A DNA stretch of 64,000 nucleotides from Heligmosomoides polygyrus polygyrus (taxonomy: Eukaryota; Nematoda; Chromadorea; Rhabditida; Heligmosomidae), in the NCBI GenBank assembly GCA_947396885.1, contig OX377206.1, forward strand, positions 86,363,960-86,427,959, written 5' to 3'. Position numbers and translations under genes: made by a program. Within the stretch, counting starts at the first letter, position 1. Each line of letters starts with the position of its first letter. Of this stretch, positions 22,594 through 33,619 are shown one piece after another. The notes under the pieces were generated by a model. That model was not told where the DNA came from. It was given only the letters and a program-made list of their open reading frames with translations, and made no database searches.

Positions 22594-24000
22594 GTGGGAA
22601 AAGCTCATTTTACTCGGAGGATGTTCAATTCGATATCAAATTCGTTAAGCTTGCCTAGGAGAGTGTCCAGTTTGATGCGTTCCTATTTATCTGGTAGGCT
22701 CATGCGTGTTAAAGTTGGTAACTCTTTCTCGAGAAGCAATGCATGCAGCAGTGGGGTACCTCAAGGAGGTGTACTGTCGCCAGTTTTGTCTCTAGTGTAC
22801 ACCAGCGATCTTCCCGCGAGCTTATCAGCTGATCCTGTTGTTAAGGTGCAGATGTATGCTGACGATACTAAGATTTATGGGGTTTACAATAATGACAATA
22901 TGACCCATGTACCACCAAGCCTTATCTCAGTCTATCAATTCAATGGTGGACTGGGCTAACACTTGAAAGATACCTGTGAATCTCTCCAAAAGTTCTACTC
23001 TCCACCTTGGAAATCAGCCTAGTATGAGTTACAAAGTCCACAATTATGTAATCCGTTCTGTATATGTTGCTCGCGACCTTGGAGTTTTTCTTGACCGTAA
23101 GCTAAGTTTTACAATCCATATTGACGCTATTGTACGGAAAGCGTTTTCCGCTCTTTTTCTAATTTATAGAAATATTAAATGCAACGATAGAACCATATTA
23201 ATTAGTTTATATAAGTCTTATGTTGTTCCAATAGTTGAGTATTGTTCACAGGTTTGGAGTCCTTTCACAAGGAAGTTTCAAGCCAAAGTTGAGAGCGTTC
23301 AGAAGACCTTTACAAAAATTTTGTTTTATAGGTGTGTATCCTACACGACTGATTTTAGAGTTTCCAAATTATCAAGAGAGGCTCAGGCTTTTTAACCTTA
23401 AAAACCTCCTTTATAGATGCATTTTCAATGACTTAGTTTTGTGCTTTAAAGTTCTAAAAGGCGAATCTCGGCTTAGAGCTACATAGCAAGTATTTAACAT
23501 CCTATATTAACTCCTGCTTTGGTTTTTCTGTTGTGTTTTCTTTACTAAATTGCTACGTTCGCTTAGCTTTAATAGTTTTTCCTACGTTTTTGCATGTTCT
23601 GTTCTCCTGTAATGCCTCCCAACAATTTCTTAACTCTTTATTTTCACGCGCTCCCTCAAGCAGCAGTTATGTGGGAACTAATGAAGTCAACGGACCTACT
23701 AAGTTGGTATCCGGAGTCGTTATCCTCGGGCGACTTGCAGTGTTGGCGGGCCACTGCTCCTCTTCATTCAGTTTCCCACTGTTTCCCACTGTACCGGCCA
23801 GTTCAAAACTGTTTCGTTAAATCATTGTTGAGCTGTTATGCTGTCTCGTCCACACTCTTCAATATCGTGCTGAGTTTGAAGTTTTGATGTTGAGGTTTTC
23901 ATTTCGTTTTGTTTCTCACATTGTTTTTTTTTTCTAAGTATACTATGCCCATATATTTGTCTGTGCGCACAATTAATAAAAATAAATAAAATAAAAATTT
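22594..24000 (+). pseudogene. CR1/Jockey-like LINE reverse transcriptase, 5'-truncated and frameshifted
   Basis: The first frame (22594-22959) carries palm motif B (GVPQGGVLSPVL) and motif C (YADDTK). The protein then continues in another frame (22976-23395) through the thumb/connection with VARDLGVFLDRKLSF, SLYKSYVVPIVEYCSQVW and a basic stretch, and shifts again (23235-23486) to the C-terminal PNYQERLRLFNLKNLLYRC block. At least two frameshifts make it inactive. The 5' part with the endonuclease and motif A is missing. The 3' end is an AATAAAAATAAATAAAATAA tail at 23970-23995, the same tail type as the LINE at 62250-63161. Confidence 0.88.
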
Positions 24001-24716
24001 TGGTTCCAAGAGTGTCCAATTCGGTTTCAAAAGTGTACTTTTTGTTTAAGGCAATCTTGCGTCGCAGGTCATGAACAAATCTGGGTTTCCTGCACTTTTT
24101 AACTTCTCTAGGTTCTTATTTAAAGTTCCGCTGCAGGCACATAAAGTAGGCCTTTCAAGAATATCACAGACTCGGCCGGCCACGCTATAAAGCAGCCAGA
24201 GTTGTCCGTGTGCCCGTCTGTCTGTATGTCCAGTTGTCCGTCTGTCCGACGGACAACTTCAAACAGCTTGTGGTCGAGTCTCACGTCTTGATAGAAATTA
24301 TCAACGTCTGATGATGGCTGACCGTTTCAAGTGTCAAGTAAGCAGTAGGACCGTCATCATCGATTTGATCGATTTTTGTCCGGTTTGCAGTAGGAGTTAC
24401 GAGACCAAATTGTCCGGTGGACGGACTTCACGACAACTAACGAACATCGGTTATTAAACTTCAGTAAACAAGCCTTGAAAAGGTGAAGAGGATAACACTT
24501 CTGCACTTCCTCCCGTCCGTATACGTAAGGTTAGTAGTCGCGGATTACATTCTGTGAGCCGTTAAAGGGATCAACCAGACCATCGATTTTATCGATTTCC
24601 CCGGGGATTTCAGATGCTATCGCAATTATACTCTGCCTCGTAAAATATGTATTGCTTAAATTTTCATGTTTTTAGTTACTCTGAAACTTTTGCAGAAGTA
24701 AAAATGCAATGAGAGA
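24001..24716. other. Dispersed repeat stretch; CGATTTTATCGATT words and GTCTGTCCG tract
   Basis: 24200-24250 has repeated TGTCCGTCTGTC words; 24300-24600 has several ATCGATTTxATCGAT words typical of the dispersed family also at 19.6, 30.3, 37.6, 40.2, 48.4 and 55.3 kb. No gene seen. Confidence 0.45.
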
Positions 24717-24874
24717 GTGCTGATCGCTTCCACGAGGTATAGGTGTAGCGTTCGACCAAACGACGCCGATGGTGTAACGGCGTGGAGCATTTCCGCCCGG
24801 TCAGCAGGAGGTGTGGGTTCGAGTCCCGTCTGACGCGCTAGAGTTTTGATCGCAACAAAAAATCGTTGTGACAG
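24717..24874 (+). mobile_element. SINE family B
   Basis: tRNA-like head from GACGCCGATGGTGTAACGGC (24762) with box B GGTTCGAGTCCC (24816), then the TTTTGATCGCAACAAAAAAT tail. Same order as 14990-15147. Confidence 0.8.
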
Positions 24875-25283
24875 CTAACAGTGATGGTAGTTTCGAATCC
24901 AGCTTTGGATGGTGTTCAGAACAAAATGGCGGATAGGTTTTAGTTTCGTTTCCGTGTTTCCTGTTCCGGTTTCCAGCCATTTCTGAGCGCTTCCGTTCCG
25001 CATTTCCTTTCACTTTTTCCAACAACAACAAGAAATTCCTCACATACCTAATACTACTTTGTGTATTACTATACACATAACCCTAATATACGACCTTTAT
25101 CATGCAACGCTAAATCTTACGGATGCACAACAAAAACTAAACAAAACCTGAAACTTCGTTTCGGTGCCAATTACGTGTTACAATTTCATGGCAGACAACA
25201 GGAACATTTTCAATGTCATTGCTACACCCGTTAAAATCAGAAGAACTTTGATACGCTACGACTACGATTGAGACAAACAGCAA

Positions 25284-28200
25284 TCACGACGAGCGCTTTT
25301 CGTGTACACGTCGGATGTGCTTCCGCAACTCGCTTCCAAGCGGGTACCTAAAAAAATCATGGCGTTGCGTCGTCGTCAGGAAAGAACGTGAGGTGTGATG
25401 TACCTTCTGGAGCACGTGGGACAAACGTGGTCCTTCCTGTCTTCATGCACCCTTCTCCTGTGAAGGCTGAGGGAGGGATGACTTGCAAAGGCTTTACAGC
25501 ATTGTCCGCATTCATACGGTAGAGCTGCCTGAACGCGTAGAGCTGATAACGAGGAAAGCAAACCACTCGACATTAGACTAACTTACAGAGACCATTCTCA
25601 CATAGGTATGCTGGTCGACTTCGGGTTCGTCAGCTTTCTCCGGATGTATGTTCACAATATGTCGCCGACGAGACTGCATAGACGCACAGACCAGAAAGCA
25701 GTACGGGCACGACTTATCTGAAACTACGCGAAGCGGTTCCCTCGGAGTCCACATGATGTCTGGAGTGAGACATACCTTTAACAGGACGTAAGGAAGAGCC
25801 TCCTACGCTGGAAGTAGTAGTTGTTTCTGACGAATCGACTGAACGCGCGGTATCGTCCTTTGAGACGGCAGCCACAGCATTTAATTTAATTTTACATGCT
25901 TTTCGTCTTTGTTCCGCTATTTGTTTCCTCCTACCACAGTACCACATATGCCGCTGAAAACCCTGACATAGGAGAGCACTGAAAAGCGTGATTCAATACC
26001 TTAGACTTTTCGTCATTAAACAAGTGCTCCAACACGCCTAGCGGAGTGTCTCGCACTTGCGCGTTTCGCACTACTTTGCAACATCACTGACCTGCGGAAA
26101 GTAGTTTTTGTAAAGCTTAAAATTCGCTAACATCTAGGATCTGCTGCGTACTTTAGACATCAAGCCGTTCACCACTTCCGTAAGTTCCACATAGACATTC
26201 TATCCGGAGCGTCCAGTAACGCCACTGGCTTGTGCTGCGCAGCACTTCTGCCTTCGGGTGGCTCCCCCACAACCGTTCTCATGCTCAACAGCTAGCGTTT
26301 CCGTATTTCGTTGGCATGCACTCCAAATTCGGGCGCCAGGCTCCCCTTCACTTATTTCTTCTTACTGGATCTAATTACTGGTCCGCCTTTACTCGTCTTC
26401 TCTCCCCCCCCCCCTTCCCTACCCCATCGTCCTGGTTCCAACTGCTGGCCCACTTCCTTGTTTCCACTATTGACCCCCTTACTGGTCTCTTCTTGCTGGT
26501 TTCTCCGTCCTGGTCCCTCCTCCAGGTTGTTGCTTTCCTTCCTCGTAGCTCTCCTGCTCCACCCTAGAGGTCCCCCTTATTTCCCTTCTCCACCTCACCC
26601 TTAGTGGTCATCCCATGCTCACCGCAGACGTTGGTGACACGTATGGAATCAGGACGCTCAGAAATGCGCGCAACTGCCGCTGTGTCAAGAAGGAGAACGC
26701 TGCGCTTCCTCGGCTGCAGCAGCATTCCATGTTGAATTCTGAATGCGGCCGCTCGTCTTACGACGACGGTGTCACCTTTTCTGACTCCAGACGCTCGTTG
26801 CGCGACGTAGGCCACCCATCTTCTGGATGCAGACGCTCAGAAACGCTCGCAGATGCCGTTGCGTCAAGCAGGAAAAGGCCGCGCCTCCTCTGTTGCAGCA
26901 GCATCCCATGTTGACAGGCACATTTTGTCCGCACGGGCTTCGATGAGGCGTTTCTCACGCAGGCTTGATCACCCAAACGTCATCGAAGGCTAACTCAATT
27001 ATATAGTGGTAGATATTAAGTTGGACCGAAAGTTTCCGCTGTTCCAGTTGAACGTTCTCGCACTTCTTTAGGTTCAACAAGCCATGAATGGAAGTTTTGG
27101 TGCGTTTACATAGGAAAAGAAGTTCGGTTTTAAACACGTCTAACATATAAGAAAAAGGATAGAGAATGAAGGACGACGTTAATTAATCCCTTTTGGGATG
27201 CGCCATACATTCTACTTCTACAGGATGTAGCGGAGGCTATCTGAATGCTTAATTGGTTTGCACAATGATTTGCAGTGGCTATCCTATGGAAAAGTTAGTG
27301 CTGTATCCTTTCCGGACAAGTCTAGTAGCAATTCGCTGATCCATGAGGAATGGAAGGCTTGGTTGGCAGGGGCGGGAAATCTGAACCAGTAACCGGGTTT
27401 CGGGTGCACGCGACAGTCGGCGCTTTCTCGGGTTGCGCTACCACGCGGCGACGAATTCGCTTTTATTTCAGAGAAAATAATTGAGGCCTTTCATGCATGT
27501 GGAATGCTCAATGCTCAATGCTGAAGGCGAGAATTCCCAAACGCAGCACTCTTACTACCTCATACTGTAGTATTCGGGAATATAACGATATAAAGTGAAG
27601 GTCTTCCGGTCTAAAAAGACAAAATATCTTACCCTGAGTTCCTCATTGACACCAAATGCTTTTCCACACGCTTCACATTTAAGCTCCTTCTCGATCTGCG
27701 CACCGCATATGGAAAGACCATGGACTTTACTTAGATGGACCTCGATCGAAACGGCTTTCCTGAAAGAAATTTTGTGGAGAATGCATGGGAGTTAGTAGAG
27801 CAAACAGAATCCAACAAGCGTTCAAGCTCACTTTAACTGCCTCCCACAGACATAGCACGACAATTCCACATAATTGTGAGTTTTGAGATGACGTTTGAGG
27901 CTATAGTATGTAGTGAATTGTCGAGAGCATTTACGGCATTTATACTTCTGTTCCTTAAACTGATATGAATGAGGCTTTTAGAAAAGACTAATATTCTTCT
28001 ATCAGATTAGACTTCTATCAGAAACATCAAGTAGTAACTTTAAGAACGCTTTTGAACTATGTAGCGACTCTAATGGCTGGATTTCCCGCTCTGGAACATT
28101 TTACAATTTTTAATCCACATTGCATATCAGATTCTCTTCTGGTAGGCCCTATTCTGTATTGTTAAGGGTAGGAAATCCTAAACTTCCGAAAATTCAGTGC

Positions 28201-28697
28201 TGGATTCATTATGCTTTGCGCTCATGCGGAGTAGTGGTATCCCTAGAATAATTTACCATGAATAATCAATAACCTTTTTTCTTTCTAAAGAGAAATCGAG
28301 AATAGCCGGTCCGAAATGAGCTCCCTGGTTGCTTGCTTGTAAATGTCGAAGAACCGATTTCCATTATTTCTAGCTCACAGCTTCTCACTCTTTGTGATAA
28401 TACAAAATTTACATGTATTGTTAGCGGAAGTCAGTCATGCGCAGCTGAGCCAGCGCTTGATAGGCTGCAGAGGGGTGCGTTCCCGCACCCCTGCGATGCG
28501 TCTTCGCGACATGCATTCATCAACCTAACATTTTTATTTAGTTCGCTTGCGAAAACTAACAATTCCCGCCTACATACGTCGGCGGTAATCTCTCCAGTAA
28601 GCAAATCCTTACTTACATGCTCAGACGTCCTTCTGTTCATGTTCACCTTGTTCAAAACCTCGGACTGCTCTTGCTTGAGAAGTTCTCCGCGAGGCAT
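25284..28697 (-). CDS. C2H2 zinc-finger protein, seven-exon gene
   Basis: Exons in transcription order: 28617-28697, 27832-27959, 27633-27759, 25776-25953, 25587-25717, 25404-25528, 25284-25347. All introns have GT-AG ends; the three 3' introns are 56-58 nt. Exon lengths total 834 nt, giving 277 residues and a TGA at 25286-25284. Six fingers follow one another: CRKC..HLKTH, CYVC..HLSKVH, CEAC..HMWYC (the last ligand is Cys, a C2HC variant), CPYC..HIVNIH, CGQC..HRRRVH, CPTC..HIRRVH, each with 12 residues between second Cys and first His. Fingers 2, 3 and 6 are completed only across splice junctions, which strongly supports the model. A basic, Ser/Thr-rich linker separates finger 3 from finger 4. 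This is probably a nuclear DNA-binding regulator; target unknown. The first exon (27 codons) is less certain than the others; an AG acceptor-like site just upstream could be for trans-splicing. Confidence 0.85.
26021..26070. repeat. Decayed Helitron-type terminal hairpin in the zinc-finger gene intron
   Basis: CAAGTGCTCCAACACGCC, TAGC, GGAGTGTCTCGCACTTG and the following GCGCGTTTCGC match in order the perfect hairpin pair at 37739-37790 beside the Helitron helicase. Several stem mismatches show that it is old. Confidence 0.65.
26600..26985. repeat. Diverged repeat units shared with the Helitron flank at 38.86-39.66 kb
   Basis: Two units of roughly 180 bp (GACGCTCAGAAAxGC, TGCCGTTGCGTCAAGCAGGA, TGCAGCAGCATYCCATGTTGA). 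The same words recur at 38880-38980, 39095-39155 and 39530-39620. The T/C-rich stretch at 26340-26600 (CTGGTTCC, GTCCCCCTTATTTCCCTTC-like) is also shared with 39180-39500. Together with the 26021 hairpin this looks like a non-autonomous Helitron relative inserted in the 1679-nt intron 25954-27632. Confidence 0.6.
27158..27447 (-). mobile_element. tRNA-derived SINE family A, in the zinc-finger gene intron
   Basis: GGACGACGTTAATTAATCCC at left, GTGCACGCGACAGTCGGCGC head region at right. It has the same transcriptional orientation as the host gene, 185 nt downstream of the 27633 donor. Confidence 0.85.
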
Positions 28698-28824
28698 TCT
28701 CGATGAGAGACGCCTACCTTAAACATCTAACTTGTGAGATTGGAGGATTTTTCAAAGTTGAGGAACGAAAAAAAGTTGAAAGGTACAATGAGAACACAAT
28801 CTAGAAAAACGAATCGATCAAGCA

Positions 28825-28881
28825 GTTGGCTTCTCATAGCCTTACCAGCAGTTACTCCTGGTAAGGCTATGAGAAGCCAAC
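28825..28881. repeat. Perfect 24-bp hairpin upstream of the zinc-finger gene
   Basis: Arms 28825-28848 (begins GTTGGCTTCTCATAGCCTTA) and 28858-28881 are exact complements with a 9-nt loop. It lies 128 bp 5' of the proposed start codon. It could be a small-RNA precursor-like hairpin, a cruciform or the scar of a template switch. Confidence 0.85.
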
Positions 28882-29165
28882 TTTAAGTGCATATGCCTCA
28901 TTCGGTTAAGTCTACATTTCCTGCACTGCCTCTTTCCCGGGGAAGAATTTCTGAGTGGAAAATCGTAAGAACAAACGTTTTAAACGTTTATTGTTTGAAG
29001 CCGCGAGACGGACTAATGGAACCTTTTTCCTGCTGTTAGATTAAACCGAAAGATTCTATTGTTTTTGTATTTTGGATGTCTTTGCCAGTTTCAGTATTGT
29101 TTAGAAAAGCTCCATTAAAAGTTCCGTAAATTTCTGAAAATCTCACAAACTCGTCAAAGCAGATA
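28882..29165. other. Intergenic, nothing recognised
   Basis: No frame, repeat or regulatory motif that I can name. Confidence 0.4.
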
Positions 29166-29460
29166 AGGATAAGGATAAAGGACGGCGTTACTCAATCCCT
29201 TCTGGGATGCTCCAGCGCATTCTACTTCTACGGGCTGTCGTGAAGGCGACATGAATGCGTATTTGGCCATACAATGACTTGCGGTGGCCAGCCGATGAAC
29301 AAGTCAGCGCTTTATCCTTCCCAGACACGTCTGGTACCAATTCACCGACCCCGAAGGGATGGAAGGCTTGGTTGGCCTAGGCGGGAAATCCGAACCAGGG
29401 ACCTGGTATCGGGAGCAGGCGACAGCCGGCGCCTCCTCCGACTGCGCTGCACGCGCCCAT
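29166..29460 (-). mobile_element. tRNA-derived SINE family A
   Basis: Nearly consensus copy in minus orientation, tail repeated as GGATAAGGATAAGGATAAAGG at left. A short ATCAGATA/GCAGATA similarity at the two sides may be the target duplication. Confidence 0.9.
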
Positions 29461-30440
29461 TTTCAATCAGATAGATCAGATATAGTCAAAGCAGATATTA
29501 ACGGGAAAATGCTCGTTGAATCGTCACGTCGTCAGCAAACTATACCACATAACGAGAACAAGTCATGAGGAAAGGGGCAGCGGAAAGCGCGATGAGTGTT
29601 CGATCAGCGCCGCTGAAGAACAGCGACCACGTCATCGATGCCTAGCAAAGATAACAGGGATGATGCCAGAAAAGAAACGGAATGCGTAAAACTGAGGAAT
29701 GAACGAATGATCCAGAAAGAGCTCACAACGAAGAAAGGCGATGTGAGACGACGGGGCTCATCGATCGAATTCCAGATCACGGTGCAATCCGTGATCTTCG
29801 ATCGATGAGGGGGTCAAGTCTTAACAACGCTGTGGAAGATGGACGCGTTCAGTGCAGCCATATATCAGACACGCCAGGCTAGCCGGCTTAGCCGGCATCG
29901 CATCCGCGGGCCACAAGGGCTAGCCGGCTTTCCCGGCATTTTTCGTCTAGCGTTGTGTTCACAGCCTGTTGCAGCCGAAAGAAATGTCTGACATTTCTGT
30001 CCAGTCGTCGTGCTTCGAGCCGCTAGGTGTGGCGAATTCCGAAGAAGGTGACTTCATTAGCCACTAATTTTGAGGGAACGTATGGAAATAATTATTCCGA
30101 GAGCCTAGTGTAGGGAAAAACTCGGAGGTGGGACGGGAACTTGGTTTCCGCTGTTGACGAACCACTACAGGCAGTAATTTATGCCTCCCTCCTTTATATG
30201 TGCTGCGATTTTGTCTCTGATTTCCCTACCTCCAATGCGTCAGAGAAAAATCCCAATCGGTTCGGTTTGAGAGAAAACCGATAGCACCACTCGAATGATC
30301 GATAATATCGATCGATATCGACTGCCTGATCAAAACGCCCAATCTGCTGTGGAACGTTCTCGTCGGCCAACCCAATCAGGCAACTCCAAACCCGATCGGT
30401 TAGGTCTGGGAGAAAACCGATAGCACCACTGATTATTCGA
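29461..30440. other. Intergenic; imperfect hairpin and CTAGCCGGC repeats
   Basis: 29757-29809 forms a hairpin of 12+9 bp (CTCATCGATCGA and AGATCACGG paired with their complements, one 5-nt bulge, loop TGCAAT). 29880-29945 repeats GCTAGCCGGCTT twice. 30260-30430 has two GAGAAAACCGATAGCACCAC units. No gene seen. Confidence 0.5.
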
Positions 30441-31215
30441 TTGATAGTGTAAATGCCTCCTACTTAAACCACCAAAGTGGGGGATATGTGTGTTCCTCAC
30501 TGTTGTGTTTGTTGTTCAGCTTCTGCTATCAATCGAATACAAATCGCTCAGCCCAAATAACTTCGAATGGGAGAATCTTACAGCCCGCAGCTAGGAAGCA
30601 AACATATAGCGCATTAAAAGACTAGATCGCGCCATGCACTCCAAGAGTTCACCGCAGTTTTTATTTGATTGATAAGGTAAATGTCACCTAATTGATCCAA
30701 CAAAAGTGGGGATATGTGTGTTCCTCACAGTTGTATTTGTTGTTAAACTTACGCTATCAGTCGAATAAATATCGCAACATCTTGGAAGGGGGCCCAAGCG
30801 ATAAATAGGAATCATGAGAGGGCGGGAGAAACTGATGCATGCACTCGACACAACGAACTTCGAATGTGAGAATCTTACTTACAGCCTAGCTAATAAGCAA
30901 GCATATAGCGCAATAAAAGATGAGATCGCGCCATGGCCTCGAAAAGTTCACCGCAGCCTTTGCTCGACTGACAGTGAAATAGCCACTTACATGAACCACA
31001 AAAGTGGGATATGTATGTTCCTCACCGTTGTGTTTGTTGTTCAACTTCTGCTATCAATCGAATAAAAATCGCAACAGCTTGGAAAAGTGTAGGAAGTAGG
31101 ACGTTTGTGTGGGCGGGAGAAACTGATGGGCTCAATCCAACGAAATTTGAATGGGAGAATCTTACTTACAGCCTACGGAATCAGGCGCCGAACGGCTCGG
31201 GTGGACAGGGCTCAT
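30440..31215. repeat. Three diverged tandem units of about 230-290 bp
   Basis: The word GGATATGTGTGTTCCTCACM recurs at about 30483, 30712 and 31004. Each is followed in order by TTGTGTTTGTTGTTCAACTT, CTATCAATCGAATAAAAATC and GAATGGGAGAATCTTACTTA. Unit spacing differs by about 60 bp because of indels. Confidence 0.75.
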
Positions 31216-32777
31216 CGTGTTAATTGGTTGTCAGCCTTGTAAGAAGCACGCAAGCGTGGATGTGAGTACTACGACCAGCAATGAGTTAGGCGCAAGTAGG
31301 CCCAGGCGGAAGGTTCACGATGTGGGAACGCCCAATCCGTCGTTTTGTGTTGTATGAAATGCAAAATTTTAAGCAGCACTGGTGCGTTCTAGCCCTATGG
31401 TGACCGAGTTAGGTCACTTTTGCTGTGAATGGGCATACATGTGCCTTCCTACCAAGGCGCATACTCTAACGTGTAGAGTGACGAGCACTAGAATAGGGCC
31501 GCAAATTCTCACCACAACACTGACATCAACTTAAAAGGCTCTCGAAGAGAAACAAAGTGAAACGGTGGCAAAGGCAGTAACGAAGAGCACAGCAGGAGAT
31601 TAATGGATTAACACAGCAGGAGCTGTTCTCAGAAAAGTGAACGCGAAAGCTCATACGCATCAGAAGGTTATCCTCAAACACAGTGGAGGTAGCAGCAACA
31701 GGAATGAGCTGTGATCTCGACCATGCACACAGGCGCCAGAGTGGTACCCCGCGGTAACACAACTGTAGCAGCACCTAACTGCAAGCACTAATTGACCGGT
31801 AGCAAGGACAGGAGCCTTCAAGGGGGCCAGTTCGAGGCGATAGCCACCCAACACGTGCGCGGACAGAGCCGTGGCGCCGGCCTGTTTCGCAATGCCTCAC
31901 GTGTCCTCCTCGGCAGCGGCGATTCCTCACCTCCCGGCGCTCCCCTTCGGAGAGAGAGGTCGAGATCGGGCCTCAAACTTGGGTGATTAAACCATCGAGC
32001 CCGCAAAGTTTGCGAAATTTCCCACGGTCACGCTGAGACAAAAAAAACCCTCCTCTATTATACATGGTGGGATTTCTACGTAAAATTAGACTTTTCTAAA
32101 CAAACCTAACGCTTTTGAAACCTTCAAACGGAACATCTACTAAATAAAAGCGAGCTTCTTCAAAATCAAACTAAACACTCTCCAAAAAAGTTAGAATAAT
32201 TTTTTTTGTTCAAGAAAAATTTTAGTATCACTTTGTTTGAAGTTTTAGTTCACTTGCTCAATAAGAGAACACATTGTTTGAAAATTTACAAAATTCTCAT
32301 TTTTTGAGAGAAAATAAAAATAATGATATAACTTCGTTTTAAAACGTGGGAAAGCGACCATCTTTTAATGCCAAAAAGATATTGCGCCATGCTCTCGTCC
32401 AGCGGCCGAATTCATGAACGATTTACCTGCGGTTAAGTGCAAGATGCAAGATTTCCCCACACTCCCCACTTACGCGCGATTCATCAACGCGCGGCGGGAA
32501 AAACCAGAGGTAACTGTCGAGGTAAATGCTACCTCGTTAGCGCGTAGGGAAACATTTACCTTCAAGGCAAGGGTTTTGCTACGCTGCCAATTTCTGACTC
32601 AATGCATCCCTCCGCTGACCCGTTGCCAGCTCAGAACTTCACCCTTGCTTTGGGCGTCATGAATCAGAAACAGGGTAAGTTCAGGGAAAGTGGCAGGTAA
32701 GTGGCCTTTGAGGTAAATGGAGGTTACCTCCGGCTGCGTTCATGAATCCGGCCCCAGGACGTTCAGCGTTTTCAATT
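31216..32777. other. Intergenic; GC-rich island at 31840-31990 and half fold-back element at 32100-32400
   Basis: 31840-31990 is markedly GC-rich (for example CCCGGCGCTCCCCTTCGGAG) against AT-rich surroundings; I cannot assign it. 32100-32400 resembles the left half of the fold-back element at 9.2-9.6 kb (GAGCTTCTTCAAAAT, CTCTCCAAAAAAGTTAGAA, AAGTTTTAGTTCAC). 32470-32740 has several GGTAAATG words. No gene recognised. Confidence 0.4.
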
Positions 32778-32968
32778 CGAATCAGTTTCTTTAAGCCTCA
32801 ATTGGCTGGTATCGAGGTTGTATGCTGTCACAACGATGTTTTGTTGCGACCAAAACTTCTAACGCCAGGCGGGACTCGAACCAGCACCTCCCTCTGACCG
32901 GGCGTGAGTGCTCTACGCCTTTACACCACCTGCGCCGTTTGATCGAACGCAACATCCACATCATCCAT
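32778..32968 (-). mobile_element. SINE family B with one outer arm
   Basis: Left part equals the arm seen at 14654 (TCAGTTTCTTTAAGCCTCAA), followed on the minus strand by the tRNA-like unit (box B GGTTCGAGTCCC, box A TGGTGTAAAGG). The second inverted arm is absent. Confidence 0.78.
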
Positions 32969-33235
32969 AGATTTCAATTCGATTGATAGCAAAATTTGTA
33001 TTTACATGAAGTTAACTCCTGTGCACGATACAACAAAAACAATTACAAGAAACACATAAAAAACATGTAAACACATATATGCCCACTCAGATGGTCCACG
33101 AGTTTCAGAAGCTTGTCAGTGTTTGAATAAATTGTTTGATTTCAGTGGACAATGGCTAATTGAAGTTAACCAAGCAAAAACAGCCAGCATAGCAGTTCGG
33201 AGTAGTAAAACGAAATAAAATACAAAGGACGAATA
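32969..33235. other. Intergenic, nothing recognised
   Basis: AT-rich spacer between two SINEs without frame or repeat of note. Confidence 0.4.
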
Positions 33236-33522
33236 AAAGATAAAGAACGGCGTTACTCAATCTTTTTTGGGATGCGCCACGCATTCTTCACCAACCGGAT
33301 GTCGTGGAGGCGATTTGAATGCGGATTTGGCCTACACATTTACTTGCAGTGAACACGTGATGGAGAAGTCAGTGCTTTATCCTCCCCATACACGTCCGGT
33401 ACTAAGGTGATCGACCCCGGAGAGGTGGAAGGCTAGGTTGGCCTGGGCGGAAAATCCGAACCGCGAACCTTAAGCAAGCAGCACGTGACAGCCGGCACTT
33501 GGTCCAGCTGCGCTCTATGTAC
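33236..33522 (-). mobile_element. tRNA-derived SINE family A, moderately diverged
   Basis: GAACGGCGTTACTCAATCTT at left, CAGCTGCGCTCTATGTACC at right; middle words (TGGCCTGGGCGGAAAATCCG) conserved. Confidence 0.85.
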
Positions 33523-33619
33523 CTACTTCAAGAACAAGCGAATATAATTGCTGAATAACATAACGGTAAAATATGGGAAAAATGGGTCAAGAAGCGAGAG
33601 AAGGAGACGAGGCGGACTG

